Below, one piece after another: positions 6,962 to 15,435 of a DNA stretch of 32,844 nt; position 1 is the first letter of the stretch, and each line of letters begins with the position of its first letter. Under the pieces are notes generated by a model. That model saw only the letters and a program-made list of their open reading frames with translations, ran no database searches and was not told where the DNA came from. This DNA is from VRUE01 sp963764365 (GTDB lineage Bacteria; Actinomycetota; Thermoleophilia; Solirubrobacterales; 70-9): assembly GCA_963764365.1 (NCBI GenBank), contig CAVXSI010000018.1, forward strand, positions 1 through 32,844, read 5' to 3'. The position numbers and the translations under genes were made by a program.

Positions 6962-8107
6962 GTGCTGACCGGGCTGGCGGTGATCGGCGTCGCCCGCTTC
7001 ATCCAGCAGCGGCAGGACTTCGAGGACGCGACCGCGCGCTCCTACCAGCGCGAGATCGTCGCCCGCACCAGGCTCTCGCAGGGCATCCACCCGGCGGCAG
7101 CGCGGGCGGCGATCGTCACCCAGCAGAAGCGCCGCCAGGCGCTGCGCGACGAGATCTCCAACCAGACCCGCGACACGGCGCTGCTGGTCGGCGCCGGGCT
7201 GATCGCCGGGCTGACCGGGGCGGCGCTGCTGTTCAGCGGCCTGATCGCCTCGATGCGGCGGCCGCTCGAGGACCTGGTCGAGGGCTCCGAACGCCTCGCC
7301 GGCGGCAATCTCGACGTCCGGGTCAAGGTCGGCGGCCTGGCCGAGACGGCGTCGCTCGGCCGCGCCTTCAACGAGATGGCCGAGGAGCTGCAGCGCCGGG
7401 CCGGCGAACGCGACCAGCTCGAGCGGATGAAAGACGAGTTCGTGCTGACCGCCTCGCACGAGCTGCGCAGCCCGCTGACCGCGGTCCAGGGCTTCGCCGA
7501 GATCCTCATGCTGGAGCGCGAGAGGCTCAGCCCGAAGCAGGCGGAGACAGTCGAGATCATCCTCGACAGCAGCCGCCACCTGGTGCTGCTGCTGAACGAC
7601 CTGCTCGACCTCGCGCGCAGCGACGCCGGGCAGTTGCGGATCGAGCCGGCGCCGAGCGAGCCGGAGGCGCTGATCGGCGACGCCGAGCGGGCGATCGGCA
7701 GCCAGATCGAGGCCCGCGGGCAGACGCTGAGCCGGGAGATCGAGCCCGACCTGCCCGCGGTCGCGGCCGATCGAGACCGGATTCGCCAAGTAATGGTGAA
7801 TCTGCTTACGAATGCGAATGAGTACTGCCCGCGGGGAACGAAGATCGGGGTAAGGGCGAGGCGGGTTGGTGACGATGTGGAGATAAGCGTGATCGACGAC
7901 GGACCCGGCATCCCCCCAGACCAGCTCGAACACATCTTCGAGCGCTTCGTGCGCGGCGATGCCGGCATCACCCAGCGGGTCGGCGGCACCGGGCTGGGGT
8001 TGGCGATCTCGAAATCGCTGGTCGTGCTGCACGGCGGCACGATCGCCGCCGAGTCGACCCCGGGCGAGGGCTCGACCTTCAGCTTCCGGCTGCCGGTGGC
8101 GCGGTGA
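6962..8107 (+). CDS. Membrane sensor histidine kinase (HAMP-HisKA-HATPase)
   Basis: 381 residues from the GTG at 6962. A transmembrane helix near residues 73-95 leads to a HAMP segment, then HisKA with phospho-acceptor H166 in TASHELRSPLTAVQGFAE, and an HATPase domain with N (LLTNANEYC), G1 (DDGPGIP) and G2 (GTGLGLAIS) boxes. Family-like coding sequence clearly continues upstream to about 6893 (RRFRLSPSLANRLTIGFAIA forms the first membrane helix), yet no ATG, GTG or TTG occurs in that stretch. The natural start is therefore uncertain and may have been lost at the 51-bp repeat junction. It overlaps the response regulator by one base (TGATG). Confidence 0.8.
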   Translation: MLTGLAVIGVARFIQQRQDFEDATARSYQREIVARTRLSQGIHPAAARAAIVTQQKRRQALRDEISNQTRDTALLVGAGLIAGLTGAALLFSGLIASMRRPLEDLVEGSERLAGGNLDVRVKVGGLAETASLGRAFNEMAEELQRRAGERDQLERMKDEFVLTASHELRSPLTAVQGFAEILMLERERLSPKQAETVEIILDSSRHLVLLLNDLLDLARSDAGQLRIEPAPSEPEALIGDAERAIGSQIEARGQTLSREIEPDLPAVAADRDRIRQVMVNLLTNANEYCPRGTKIGVRARRVGDDVEISVIDDGPGIPPDQLEHIFERFVRGDAGITQRVGGTGLGLAISKSLVVLHGGTIAAESTPGEGSTFSFRLPVAR

Positions 8108-8472
8108 TGGCCCGCGTCCTCGTCGCCGACGACTCGGAGACGATCCTGCTGCTGATGCGGACCCGGCTGGAGATGGCCGGGCACGAGGTCGAGACCGCCG
8201 CCAACGGCCGCCAGGTGGTCGAGGCGCTGCGGCGCGAGGGCGGTCCGCAACCCGACCTGCTGCTGCTCGACGCGATGATGCCGAACCTTTCCGGGATCGA
8301 CGCCCTGCACGAGCTGCGGGCCGCCGGCGTCGACACCCCGGCGCTGATCGTCAGCGCCCACCGCGAGCCGAACGGCGAGGAGGACGAGGACCTCGGGATC
8401 GCCGGATACGTCGGCAAGCCGATCGACTTCGACGCCCTGTTCGAGCGGATCGCCGAGCTGACCCGCGGTTAG
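8107..8472 (+). CDS. Single-domain response regulator
   Basis: A 121-residue CheY-like receiver and nothing more. Acidic pocket DD at residues 8-9, phospho-acceptor D55 in LLLLDAMMPN, conserved S/T in IVSAHRE and lysine in VGKPID. The ATG overlaps the kinase stop (TGATG), so the two form one translational unit and presumably a cognate pair. With no output domain it must act by protein contact or in a phosphorelay. A GTG three bases earlier is an alternative start. Its stop overlaps the convergent helicase stop by three bases. Confidence 0.85.
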   Translation: MARVLVADDSETILLLMRTRLEMAGHEVETAANGRQVVEALRREGGPQPDLLLLDAMMPNLSGIDALHELRAAGVDTPALIVSAHREPNGEEDEDLGIAGYVGKPIDFDALFERIAELTRG

Positions 8473-9959
8473 CTCTTCGCGACCTCGAGCCGGATCTCCT
8501 TGCCCTTCAGCTTGGTGCCGTCGAGGAACTCGACGGTGCGGTCGGCGTCGCCGGAGGCGACCTCGACGAAGGAGAAGCGGTGCAGGACGCGGATGTCGTG
8601 GATCTTCTCCTCGCCGAGCACGGCGCCCTCGCGCAGCGCCCAGCGCAGATCCTCCTCGGTGATGCCGCTGCGTTCGCCGCGGTTGACGAACAGCTTCACC
8701 CAGTCGCCCGCCTCCCGCGCACCCTCCGGGGCGCGGGCGCCACCGGAGTCGCCATCGCCGTCGGCGGCAGCGGCAGACGGAGCCGTCTCCTCGCGCTCTT
8801 TCCGGCGCTCGCGGCGGCGCGGGCGCGGGGCGTGCTCGAGCCGGTCCTCCGGGCTCTCCCACTCGCCGATCGAGGTCTTCACGTCGCGCTCGATGCGGCC
8901 GATCTCGTCGCGCTGGGCCGGCGTCACCAGGGTGATCGCGCGGCCGGTGCGGCCGACCCGCCCGGTGCGGCCGATGCGATGCACGTAGACCTCCGAGGAG
9001 GCCGGCACGTCGTAGTTGATGACGTGGGTGACGTGCTCGATGTCGAGCCCGCGGGCGGCGATGTCGGTGGCGACCAGCAGCTTCACCCGGTGGTCCTTGA
9101 AGGCGATCATCACCCCGTCGCGCGAGCCCTGGCTCATGTCGCCGTGCAGCGCCTTGACGTCGAGCCCCTTGTCGCTCAGCGTCCGTTCCAGCTTCGAGGC
9201 GCCGATTTTGGTCCGGCAGAAGATGATCGCCTGCTCGGGGTCCTCCTGCTTCAGCAGCTGCACCAGGCGGGCGGCCTTGTCTTTGGCCGGCACCTCGACG
9301 AAGGCCTGTTCGATCGCGTCGACGGTGAGCTTCTTCGGCGTGATTTTGATCGTCGTCGGGTCGTACATGTAGCCCTCGGCGAGCTTTTTGATCGGCGGCG
9401 GCATCGTCGCCGAGAAGAGCGCCGTCTGGCGCCCGCTCGGGCACATCCGGAGGATCTTCTCGACGTCTTCGATGAAGCCGAGGTCGAGCATCTCGTCGGC
9501 CTCGTCGAGGACGACGTAGCGGGCCGCGGTGAGGACCAGCGAGCGGCGCGACATCAGGTCCATCATCCGGCCGACGGTGGCGACGACGACGTGGGCGCCG
9601 GCCCGCAGCTGCGACTGCTGCGAGCGGATCGGGGCACCGCCGAAGACGGCGACGATCTCGATGTCGAGGTGCTCGGCGTAGGCACGCAGCGCCTGCGTCA
9701 CCTGGATGCAGAGCTCGCGGGTCGGGGTGAGGACGACCGCCTGCACCTCTTCGTCAGCCGGGTCGAGGTATTGCAGGAGCGGCAGCCCGAAGGCCGCGGT
9801 CTTGCCGGTCCCGGTCTGCGCCTGGCCGATCACGTCGTGGCCTCCCAGCAGCTCCGGGATCGCCTGCTCCTGGATCGGCGTCGGCTCGGTGTAGCCGAGC
9901 TCGTCCAGCGCCTGCTGGATCTCCGGCGCCAGCCCCAGCTCCTTGAATGTGGCGCTCAC
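8469..9959 (-). CDS. DEAD-box RNA helicase (DeaD/CsdA type)
   Basis: 496 residues. Q motif PTPIQEQ (27-33), motif I AQTGTGKT (47-54), Ia PTREL (79-83), II DEAD (152-155), III SAT, V ATDIAARGLDIEHV, VI HRIGRTGRVG. After a charged arginine/glutamate linker the last ~80 residues form a DbpA/CsdA-type RNA-binding domain (WVKLFVNRGERSGI). Such enzymes unwind rRNA and mRNA duplexes in ribosome assembly and cold adaptation. The GTG start at 9959 shares four bases with the quinone oxidoreductase stop and precedes the first family residues; longer upstream extensions in this frame are antisense noise. Confidence 0.92.
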   Translation of the reverse strand: MSATFKELGLAPEIQQALDELGYTEPTPIQEQAIPELLGGHDVIGQAQTGTGKTAAFGLPLLQYLDPADEEVQAVVLTPTRELCIQVTQALRAYAEHLDIEIVAVFGGAPIRSQQSQLRAGAHVVVATVGRMMDLMSRRSLVLTAARYVVLDEADEMLDLGFIEDVEKILRMCPSGRQTALFSATMPPPIKKLAEGYMYDPTTIKITPKKLTVDAIEQAFVEVPAKDKAARLVQLLKQEDPEQAIIFCRTKIGASKLERTLSDKGLDVKALHGDMSQGSRDGVMIAFKDHRVKLLVATDIAARGLDIEHVTHVINYDVPASSEVYVHRIGRTGRVGRTGRAITLVTPAQRDEIGRIERDVKTSIGEWESPEDRLEHAPRPRRRERRKEREETAPSAAAADGDGDSGGARAPEGAREAGDWVKLFVNRGERSGITEEDLRWALREGAVLGEEKIHDIRVLHRFSFVEVASGDADRTVEFLDGTKLKGKEIRLEVAKS

Positions 9960-10903
9960 TTTGAGGGATCCAATAGCAGCTTGCCGGTGGAGCGGCGGGC
10001 GATCAGGTCTTCGTGCGCGCGGGCGGCCTCCGACAGCGGGTGGACGCCGCCGACCGTGACCTCGAGCTCGCCGCCGGCGACCTTCTCGAACAGCTCGCCG
10101 ATCATCGGCGCGACGAGCTCGCGCCGCAGCAGCAGGTGGACGAGCCAGAAGCCGACGACCGACTTCGAGCCCTGCAGCAGCGCGCCGGTCGAGACGTCGC
10201 GCTGTTCGCGCGAGGCGATCCCGAAGACGACCATCCGCCCGAACGGCGCCAGGGCCGAGAGCTCGGCGTCGAAGGCGTCGCCGCCGCTCATCTGCAGGAC
10301 CGCGTCGACCTTCTCGCCGCCGTTGGCGTCGAGGATCGCCTGCTCCAGGTCGGGCGAGCGCGAGTCGACGGTCGCGTCGGCGCCGAGCCGCTCGACCAGG
10401 GCCCGCTTCTCCTCGCTCGAGGCGAGGCCGATCACCTTCGCGCCGGCCAGCTTGCCGAGCTGGACCGAGAGCGAGCCGGTGCCGCCGGCGGCGGCCTCGA
10501 CCAGCAGCGTCTCCCCCGGCTCGATCCGGGCGCAGCGGCGAACCAGCGCCATCGCGGTCAACCCCTGCAGCAGCAGCGCCGCCGCCCGGTCGTCGTCGAC
10601 CCCGTCGGGGACGGGAATCAGCATGCTCTCGGGCACCGCCACCTTCTCGGCGTATCCGCCCCCACCGAGCATCGCCGCCACCCGCCTGCCGTCCGGCGTG
10701 CGCCCGCACACCTCGGCCCCGGGAATCATCGGCAGCTGCTGCTCGGCCAGGTAGTCGTTCCGAGTCGCATGCGTGTCGGCAAAGTTGACCCCGCTGCGGG
10801 CGACCTCGACCAGCACCTCCCCCTCACCGGGGGTCGGCTCAGGCACGTCGACCAGCTTCAACACCTCCGGCCCGCCGAACTCGTCTATCTGAATCGCCCT
10901 CAC
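9956..10903 (-). CDS. Zinc-independent NADPH:quinone oxidoreductase (MDR family)
   Basis: 315 residues. The N-terminal GroES-like domain begins MRAIQIDEFGGPEVLKL and includes VARSGVNFADTH. The Rossmann domain carries VEAAAGGTGSLSVQLGKLAG, the NADPH-binding AAxGGxG loop of quinone reductases/zeta-crystallins. No zinc-binding cysteine cluster is seen. The enzyme reduces quinones or enones with NADPH; the true substrate is unknown. The GTG at 10903 matches the family's N-terminus. It is the first gene of a pair with the DEAD-box helicase (GTGA overlap), so the helicase depends on its translation or promoter. Confidence 0.88.
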   Translation of the reverse strand: MRAIQIDEFGGPEVLKLVDVPEPTPGEGEVLVEVARSGVNFADTHATRNDYLAEQQLPMIPGAEVCGRTPDGRRVAAMLGGGGYAEKVAVPESMLIPVPDGVDDDRAAALLLQGLTAMALVRRCARIEPGETLLVEAAAGGTGSLSVQLGKLAGAKVIGLASSEEKRALVERLGADATVDSRSPDLEQAILDANGGEKVDAVLQMSGGDAFDAELSALAPFGRMVVFGIASREQRDVSTGALLQGSKSVVGFWLVHLLLRRELVAPMIGELFEKVAGGELEVTVGGVHPLSEAARAHEDLIARRSTGKLLLDPSK

Positions 10904-10991
10904 AGCCGGAGAACCATAGTCGCCCGGGGAAAGGGGGTCGGGGGCGCCTCCCCGAAGCGGGGTACGAGGGGCGTTTCCCCGCGTCGTCGTC

Positions 10992-11129
10992 GGGGGTCGG
11001 GGGTGCCTCGGGGGATGCCTCGCGAAGCGGGCACCGCAGAGTGATTCCTGCCGCGAAGCGGCTCCACACTGGTGAGCGGAGCCGCAGGCGAAGCGAACAT
11101 AGGCAGCCACCGAGGCACCCCCGACCCCC
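10992..11129. repeat. Long intergenic inverted repeat between divergent genes
   Basis: GGGGGTCGGGGGTGCCTCGG (10992-11011) and its exact complement (11110-11129) form 20-bp arms around a 98-base core. The core has an inner stem GCGGCTCC/GGAGCCGC and three GCGAAG(C) copies. A smaller inverted repeat (CGGGGAAA at 10925-10932 with TTTCCCCG at 10974-10981) fills the rest of the 240-bp gap. It lies between the quinone reductase and PfkB starts, so it would be in a promoter/leader rather than at a gene end. Confidence 0.7.
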
Positions 11130-11143
11130 TATACGCTGAACCC

Positions 11144-12073
11144 ATGTCCCTGACCGTGGTCGGCTCCATAGCCTTCGATTCAGTCAAGACGCCGTTCGGC
11201 GAGCGCGACCGGATGCTCGGCGGCACCGCCGTCCACTTCTCGCTCGCCGCCAGCTTCTTCACCGAGGTCCGCCCGGTCGGCCCGGTCGGCGAGGACTTCG
11301 GCCCCGACCACTTCGAGGTGCTGGAGCGCCGCGGCGTCGTCACCGACGACATCGAGCGGGTCGCCGGCGGCAGGTCGTTCTTCTGGCGCGGCCGCTACGA
11401 GTACGACCTCAACGTCGCCCACACCGAGGACACTCAGCTCGGCGTCTTCGGCGAGTTCGAGCCGAAGCTCTCGGCGCAGACGAAGGCGGCCGACGTCCTC
11501 TTCCTCGCCAACATCCAGCCCGACCTGCAGCGCCAGGTCCGCGGCCAGTGCGGCGAGGCGCGCTTCTGCGCGCTGGACTCGATGAACCTCTGGATCGACA
11601 CCGCCAGGGACTCGCTGCTGGCGGCGATCGGCGAAGTCGACTGCGTGATCGTCAACGACGCCGAGATCCGCCAGCTGACCGGCGAGTCGAACCTGGCCCG
11701 GGCCGCCCGCGCGGTGATGGAGCGCGGCCCGCGCGCCGTCGTCGCCAAGCAGGGCGAGTACGGCGCGGCGCTGTTCACCGAGGAGAGCTTCTTCGCCCTG
11801 CCGGGCTTCCCGCTGGAGGACGTGCGCGACCCGACCGGGGCCGGCGACAGCTTCGCCGGCGGCTTCCTCGGCTACCTCGACAGCCACGACGGCGAGCTCG
11901 GGGAGGCCGCCCTGCGGCGCGCGATGGGCTACGGCACCGTGCTCGCCTCCTTCAACGTCGAGGATTTCGGCTGCGAGCGGGTGGCGCAGTTGAGCCGCGA
12001 GGAGATCGACGAGCGCTTCGCCGACCTGGTCGGGATGACCCGCTTCGAGCCGCTGGCGAGCGCCGCCGAGTAG
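11144..12073 (+). CDS. PfkB-family carbohydrate/nucleoside kinase
   Basis: 309 residues. The PfkB second signature DPTGAGDSFAGGFLG sits at residues 229-243, with catalytic D235. The N-terminal GGTAVHFSLA segment is the substrate-side glycine motif. Ribokinase-fold enzymes phosphorylate sugars or nucleosides; the specificity is not evident. The ATG at 11144 directly precedes the family's first beta strand (SLTVVGSIAFD). Citrate synthase follows after 47 bases on the same strand, so they may share a transcript, but no functional link is obvious. Confidence 0.85.
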   Translation: MSLTVVGSIAFDSVKTPFGERDRMLGGTAVHFSLAASFFTEVRPVGPVGEDFGPDHFEVLERRGVVTDDIERVAGGRSFFWRGRYEYDLNVAHTEDTQLGVFGEFEPKLSAQTKAADVLFLANIQPDLQRQVRGQCGEARFCALDSMNLWIDTARDSLLAAIGEVDCVIVNDAEIRQLTGESNLARAARAVMERGPRAVVAKQGEYGAALFTEESFFALPGFPLEDVRDPTGAGDSFAGGFLGYLDSHDGELGEAALRRAMGYGTVLASFNVEDFGCERVAQLSREEIDERFADLVGMTRFEPLASAAE

Positions 12074-12120
12074 CTGCGATACTGACCGCGATCGAGATAT
12101 CCGAGCATTAGGAGGTGGGC

Positions 12121-13521
12121 ATGGCCACCAAGCAGGAGATCGAACGTGCGACAGCCGACGGCGTGGCCGCCCCCGGCTCGGAGTCGCTCACCATCGTCGA
12201 CAACCGAACCGGGCGTCGCTACGAGGTGCCGATCGCCGACAACACGGTGCAGGCGATGGACCTGCGCCAGATCAAGGTCGACGAGGGCGAATTCGGGATG
12301 CTCTCCTACGACCCGGCGTTCACCAACACGGCGTCCTGCCGCTCGGCGATCACCTTCATCGACGGCGAAGCGGGGATCCTCGAACACCGCGGCTACTCGA
12401 TCGAGCAGCTCTGCGAGCGCTCCAGCTTCCTAGAGGTCGCCTACCTGCTGGTCTTCGGCGAGCTGCCGACCGGGCCGCAGCTCGATCGCTGGGTCTTCGA
12501 CATCACCCACCACACCTTCGTCCACGAGGACCTGAAGCAGTTCTTCGAGGGCTTCCGCTACGACGCCCACCCGATGGGGATGCTGCTCTCCGGGGTCGGG
12601 GCGCTGTCGACCTTCTACCCCGACGCGAAACAGATCGACGATCCCGAAGAGCGCTACATGGCGGCGGTGCGGCTGATCGCCAAGGTGCCGACGCTGGCCG
12701 CCTTCTCCTACCGCCACAACATGGGCCTGCCCTACGTCTACCCGGAAAACGACCTCAATTTCGCCGAGAACTTCCTCTCGATGATGTTCAAGAAGACGGA
12801 AATGAAGCACGTGCCGAAGACAGCGCTGTCGAAGGCGCTCGACGTGCTGTTCATCCTCCACGCCGACCACGAACAGAACTGCTCGACCAGCGCCGTGCGC
12901 GGGGTCGGATCCTCCGACGTCGACCCCTACTCCGCGGTCGCGGCCGGGGTGGCGGCGCTCTACGGGCGGCTGCACGGCGGCGCCAACGAGGCGGTGCTGC
13001 GGATGCTGCGCGGCATCGGGTCGGTCGACAACATCCCGGGCTTCCTCGAGCGGGTGAAGCAGCGCGAAGAGAAACTGATGGGCTTCGGCCACCGCGTCTA
13101 CAAGAACTACGACCCGCGGGCGCGGATCATCCAGCAACACATGGACGAGGTGTTCGAGGCGACCGAGTACAACCCGCTGGTCGAGATCGCCCGCGAGCTG
13201 GAGAAACGGGCGCTCGACGACGAGTTCTTCACCTCGCGCAAGCTGTATCCCAACGTCGACTACTACTCGGGGATCATCTACGAGGCGCTCGAGATCCCGA
13301 CCGAGATGTTCACGGTGATCTTCGCGATCCCCCGCACCGCCGGCTGGGTCGCCCAGTGGATGGAGATGCACGAAGACCCCGAGCAGAAAATCTCCCGGCC
13401 GCGGCAGATCTACACCGGCGAGCGCGAGCGGGCCTACGTGGCGATCGATGACCGCGAGGGGCCGGAGAAAATCGTCGGGCCGCCGGCGCGGCGGCCGAAA
13501 CGGCCCCGGCGCGGGGCGTAG
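12121..13521 (+). CDS. gltA: Citrate synthase
   Basis: 466 residues, the usual length of type II bacterial citrate synthases. Catalytic histidines in LHGGANEAVL and MGFGHRVYKNYDPRA, and the catalytic aspartate region PNVDYYSGIIYEAL followed by FAIPRTAGWVAQWME, are all present. The enzyme condenses acetyl-CoA with oxaloacetate, the entry step of the TCA cycle. AGGAGGT at 12111-12117 fixes the ATG at 12121; an in-frame GTG six bases earlier overlaps that site and is unlikely. A long hairpin element begins 18 bases after the stop. The N-terminus (NRTGRRYEVPI) carries the short beta domain typical of the hexameric type. Confidence 0.96.
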   Translation: MATKQEIERATADGVAAPGSESLTIVDNRTGRRYEVPIADNTVQAMDLRQIKVDEGEFGMLSYDPAFTNTASCRSAITFIDGEAGILEHRGYSIEQLCERSSFLEVAYLLVFGELPTGPQLDRWVFDITHHTFVHEDLKQFFEGFRYDAHPMGMLLSGVGALSTFYPDAKQIDDPEERYMAAVRLIAKVPTLAAFSYRHNMGLPYVYPENDLNFAENFLSMMFKKTEMKHVPKTALSKALDVLFILHADHEQNCSTSAVRGVGSSDVDPYSAVAAGVAALYGRLHGGANEAVLRMLRGIGSVDNIPGFLERVKQREEKLMGFGHRVYKNYDPRARIIQQHMDEVFEATEYNPLVEIARELEKRALDDEFFTSRKLYPNVDYYSGIIYEALEIPTEMFTVIFAIPRTAGWVAQWMEMHEDPEQKISRPRQIYTGERERAYVAIDDREGPEKIVGPPARRPKRPRRGA

Positions 13522-13538
13522 CGGCGCGCGGGTCCTGT

Positions 13539-13656
13539 CGGCGGTTGGGGGGTCTCCGCCGGTCGCTGGGTTTTTCGCCTGTCGCGCTACCGCTCGCGTT
13601 GAGTGGTCTGTGCGAAAAACAGGACGCCGCTCCCTCTGGAGACCCCCCAACCGCCG
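13539..13656. repeat. Constant-core hairpin element, family 1, copy a
   Basis: Perfect 19-bp arms (13539-13557 and 13638-13656, including GGTTGGGGGGTCTCC) enclose an 80-base core. The core carries the family marks GCTGGGTTTTTCGCC and TGTGCGAAAAACAGGACGCC, and GTTTTTCGC/GCGAAAAAC is an inner 9-bp stem. The core matches copies at 18926, 20855 and 27267, but the arms are unrelated to theirs while remaining perfectly paired. It starts 18 bases after the gltA stop and may terminate that transcript. Confidence 0.85.
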
Positions 13657-13717
13657 CCACCCGCGCGAGCCGCCGCCCTGGCAGACGCTCAGCTGTGCCG
13701 AGCCGTACGCTGCCCGC

Positions 13718-14059
13718 GTGAGCTGGAAGCTGACTGTCAGGCACGGGTCCGACGTGGCGCATGAGAGCTTCGGCGATCTGAGGGAGGCTGTGGCTGCGAT
13801 GCGGGAGCGGGCTCTGGCGATCCGGGCCGAGGGGCCGGTCAAGCCGGTGTCGTCGCTGCGGAGGTTCGGGCCGGAGCAGCAGGTTCGTGCTCGCTTGCAG
13901 CTGAGCGGCCGGGGGTTACTGCGAAAGCCGGCTGCCGGGATCGACGTGCGCGGGGACGGTACGTTCATGCCGTATCGAGGGGCGGTCAGGCGCGAGGAAC
14001 TCGACCCGAGCGGCCACGACACGCCGTTCGACCTGGTGCGAGAGACTCTGGAAGCGTGA
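13718..14059 (+). CDS. Small conserved hypothetical protein
   Basis: 113 residues from the GTG at 13718, beginning MSWKLTVRHGSDV, with a central helical stretch (LREAVAAMRERALAIRAEG) and an arginine-rich C-terminal half. No catalytic motif, signal or membrane segment is seen. The overall look matches small actinobacterial hypotheticals, but I do not recognise a function. The upstream frame stays open through the hairpin element; I prefer this start because the protein-like part begins here. No good ribosome site is visible, so the start is uncertain. A 35-bp hairpin follows 15 bases after the stop. Confidence 0.55.
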   Translation: MSWKLTVRHGSDVAHESFGDLREAVAAMRERALAIRAEGPVKPVSSLRRFGPEQQVRARLQLSGRGLLRKPAAGIDVRGDGTFMPYRGAVRREELDPSGHDTPFDLVRETLEA

Positions 14060-14073
14060 GAACGCCGATGACT

Positions 14074-14108
14074 GGCGCTTTTGCTTCGCATAGCGAAGCA
14101 AAAGCGCC
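14074..14108. terminator. Perfect 16-bp hairpin
   Basis: GGCGCTTTTGCTTCGC and its complement, separated by ATA, form a perfect 16-bp stem between two plus-strand genes. There is no T-tract after it, so classical intrinsic termination is not certain; attenuation or mRNA 3'-end stabilisation are alternatives. Confidence 0.55.
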
Positions 14109-14117
14109 AACGACACG

Positions 14118-14423
14118 ATGAGCGAGACCGAGATACCCAAGGGCAGCTATGCGGCCGGGCGGCGGCTGAAGCTGCCGGCCGGGGCGGAAGCGCCCTACGC
14201 CGTCTTCATCAACGGCGTCGAGCAGCGCGAGGGCGTCGATTACGAGCTGCGCGCCGGCGAGATCGTCTTCACCCGCGAGATCGTCAAGGAGAAGGTCGGC
14301 GCCGGCCGCTGGCTGGCGATGTACCTGGGCCTGTTCGGCACCTACCGCAAGAACGAGACGATCGATCTCCAGTTCCAGCGCCAGGGCAAGACCGAGCTGC
14401 ACTCCGATCTGCCGGTCGGCTGA
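14118..14423 (+). CDS. Small conserved hypothetical protein
   Basis: 101 residues, beginning MSETEIPKGSYAAGRRLKLP, with an INGVEQREGVDYEL segment resembling a beta-hairpin substrate-loop fold and an amphipathic stretch LAMYLGLFGTYRKNETIDLQ. No known catalytic motif. It begins nine bases after the perfect hairpin at 14074-14108 and ends 17 bases from the convergent UbiA-like gene. No function can be assigned. Confidence 0.6.
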   Translation: MSETEIPKGSYAAGRRLKLPAGAEAPYAVFINGVEQREGVDYELRAGEIVFTREIVKEKVGAGRWLAMYLGLFGTYRKNETIDLQFQRQGKTELHSDLPVG

Positions 14424-14440
14424 GGGCCGGCGTCCGGCGT

Positions 14441-15400
14441 CTATTTGAACACGTAGAGCAGCAGGAAGGCGACCACCACGAAGCTGGCGCCGCCGAGGAT
14501 CATGCCCTTGTCTTCGGCGACGATCGCGGCGGTGGAGCGGTCGTCGGCGCGGTCGTAGATCAGGTAGAGGTAGCGGAAGATGCAGTAGAGGGCCGAGGGG
14601 ATGGTCAGCATCATCCGGCTGCCGATCAGCGGCGAGTTGACGGTGTAGATCGCGTAGCTGATCACGGTTCCGGTGGTGACCAGGGAGACCATCTGGTCGA
14701 GGAAGGGCAGCGAGTAGTGCTCCAGGACCGGCCGGCTGCTGGCCCCCTGGTGCAGCTCGGAGACGGCCTCCTGGCGGCGCTTGGTGACACCGAGGAAGAG
14801 GGCGAGCATGCCGGTGCAGAGCAGCAGCCACTCCGAGGCCTGGGCTTCGACCGCGCTGGCGCCGGCGGCGACGCGGAGGATGAACAGGCCGGAGAGGGTC
14901 ATCACGTCGACGATCACCACCTGCTTGAGGCCGAGGCTGTAGGCCATCTGGGCGGCCCCGTAGCCGATCACCATCAGCCCGACCTGCCAGTTGACGGTGG
15001 CGAAGGCGAGGGCGATCGCGAAGGCGGCGAGCAGCGGCGCGATCGTCTTCGCCGCGCTCTCCGAGAGCTCGCGGGCGGCGAGCGGGCGGAAGCGCTTCTT
15101 CGGGTGCTTGCGGTCGAGCTCGACGTCGACCAGGTCGTTGACGAAGTAGCCGGCGCTGGAGATCGCGCAGAAGGCGACGAAGGTGAGCACCGCCTCGAGC
15201 ACGTCGTAGCCGTGGCTGAACTTGCCCGAGAAGAGCAGCCCGGCGAAGACGAAGAGGTTCTTGATCCACTCGTGCGGGCGGCCGGTCTTGATCGCCGCCC
15301 GCAGCGGCGTGCGGGTCGGGACGACGGGCTCGTCCATCGAAGATTCGGCCAGGCCGGCTGCCGCCGGCTCGGTGGGCTGTTCGGAGGCGATCGTTTCCAT
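14441..15400 (-). CDS. UbiA prenyltransferase, probable decaprenyl-phosphate phosphoribosyltransferase
   Basis: 319 residues with about nine hydrophobic helices. RPHEWIKNLFVFAGLLFSGK (residues 41-60) and the first aspartate motif NDLVDVELDRKHPKKRFRPL (88-107) are characteristic of the DPPR-synthase branch of UbiA (mycobacterial Rv3806c type); the second aspartate site lies around DVMTLSGLFILR. These enzymes transfer phosphoribosyl from PRPP to polyprenyl phosphate in the inner membrane, leading to the arabinose donor of cell-wall arabinan. Whether this organism makes arabinan is unknown, so a related polyprenyl-sugar role is possible. About 40 residues before the first helix are low-complexity. 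Confidence 0.82.
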   Translation of the reverse strand: METIASEQPTEPAAAGLAESSMDEPVVPTRTPLRAAIKTGRPHEWIKNLFVFAGLLFSGKFSHGYDVLEAVLTFVAFCAISSAGYFVNDLVDVELDRKHPKKRFRPLAARELSESAAKTIAPLLAAFAIALAFATVNWQVGLMVIGYGAAQMAYSLGLKQVVIVDVMTLSGLFILRVAAGASAVEAQASEWLLLCTGMLALFLGVTKRRQEAVSELHQGASSRPVLEHYSLPFLDQMVSLVTTGTVISYAIYTVNSPLIGSRMMLTIPSALYCIFRYLYLIYDRADDRSTAAIVAEDKGMILGGASFVVVAFLLLYVFK

Positions 15401-15435
15401 CTTGCGGTGTCGCGGGAGGGTAGCGGCGCCGGCCG

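Noticed and set aside
7042..9444. Very long minus-strand open frame of about 800 codons
   Set aside because: It lies opposite the sensor kinase, response regulator and helicase genes and has arginine/proline-rich noise composition; GC-rich third positions keep antisense frames open.
8469..10709. 746-codon form of the helicase
   Set aside because: The upstream ~250 codons are antisense-frame noise overlapping the quinone reductase; the helicase family begins at the GTG at 9959.
7959..10754. Plus-strand open frame of over 900 codons
   Set aside because: Antisense to the DEAD-box helicase and quinone reductase, both with complete motifs; no family features.
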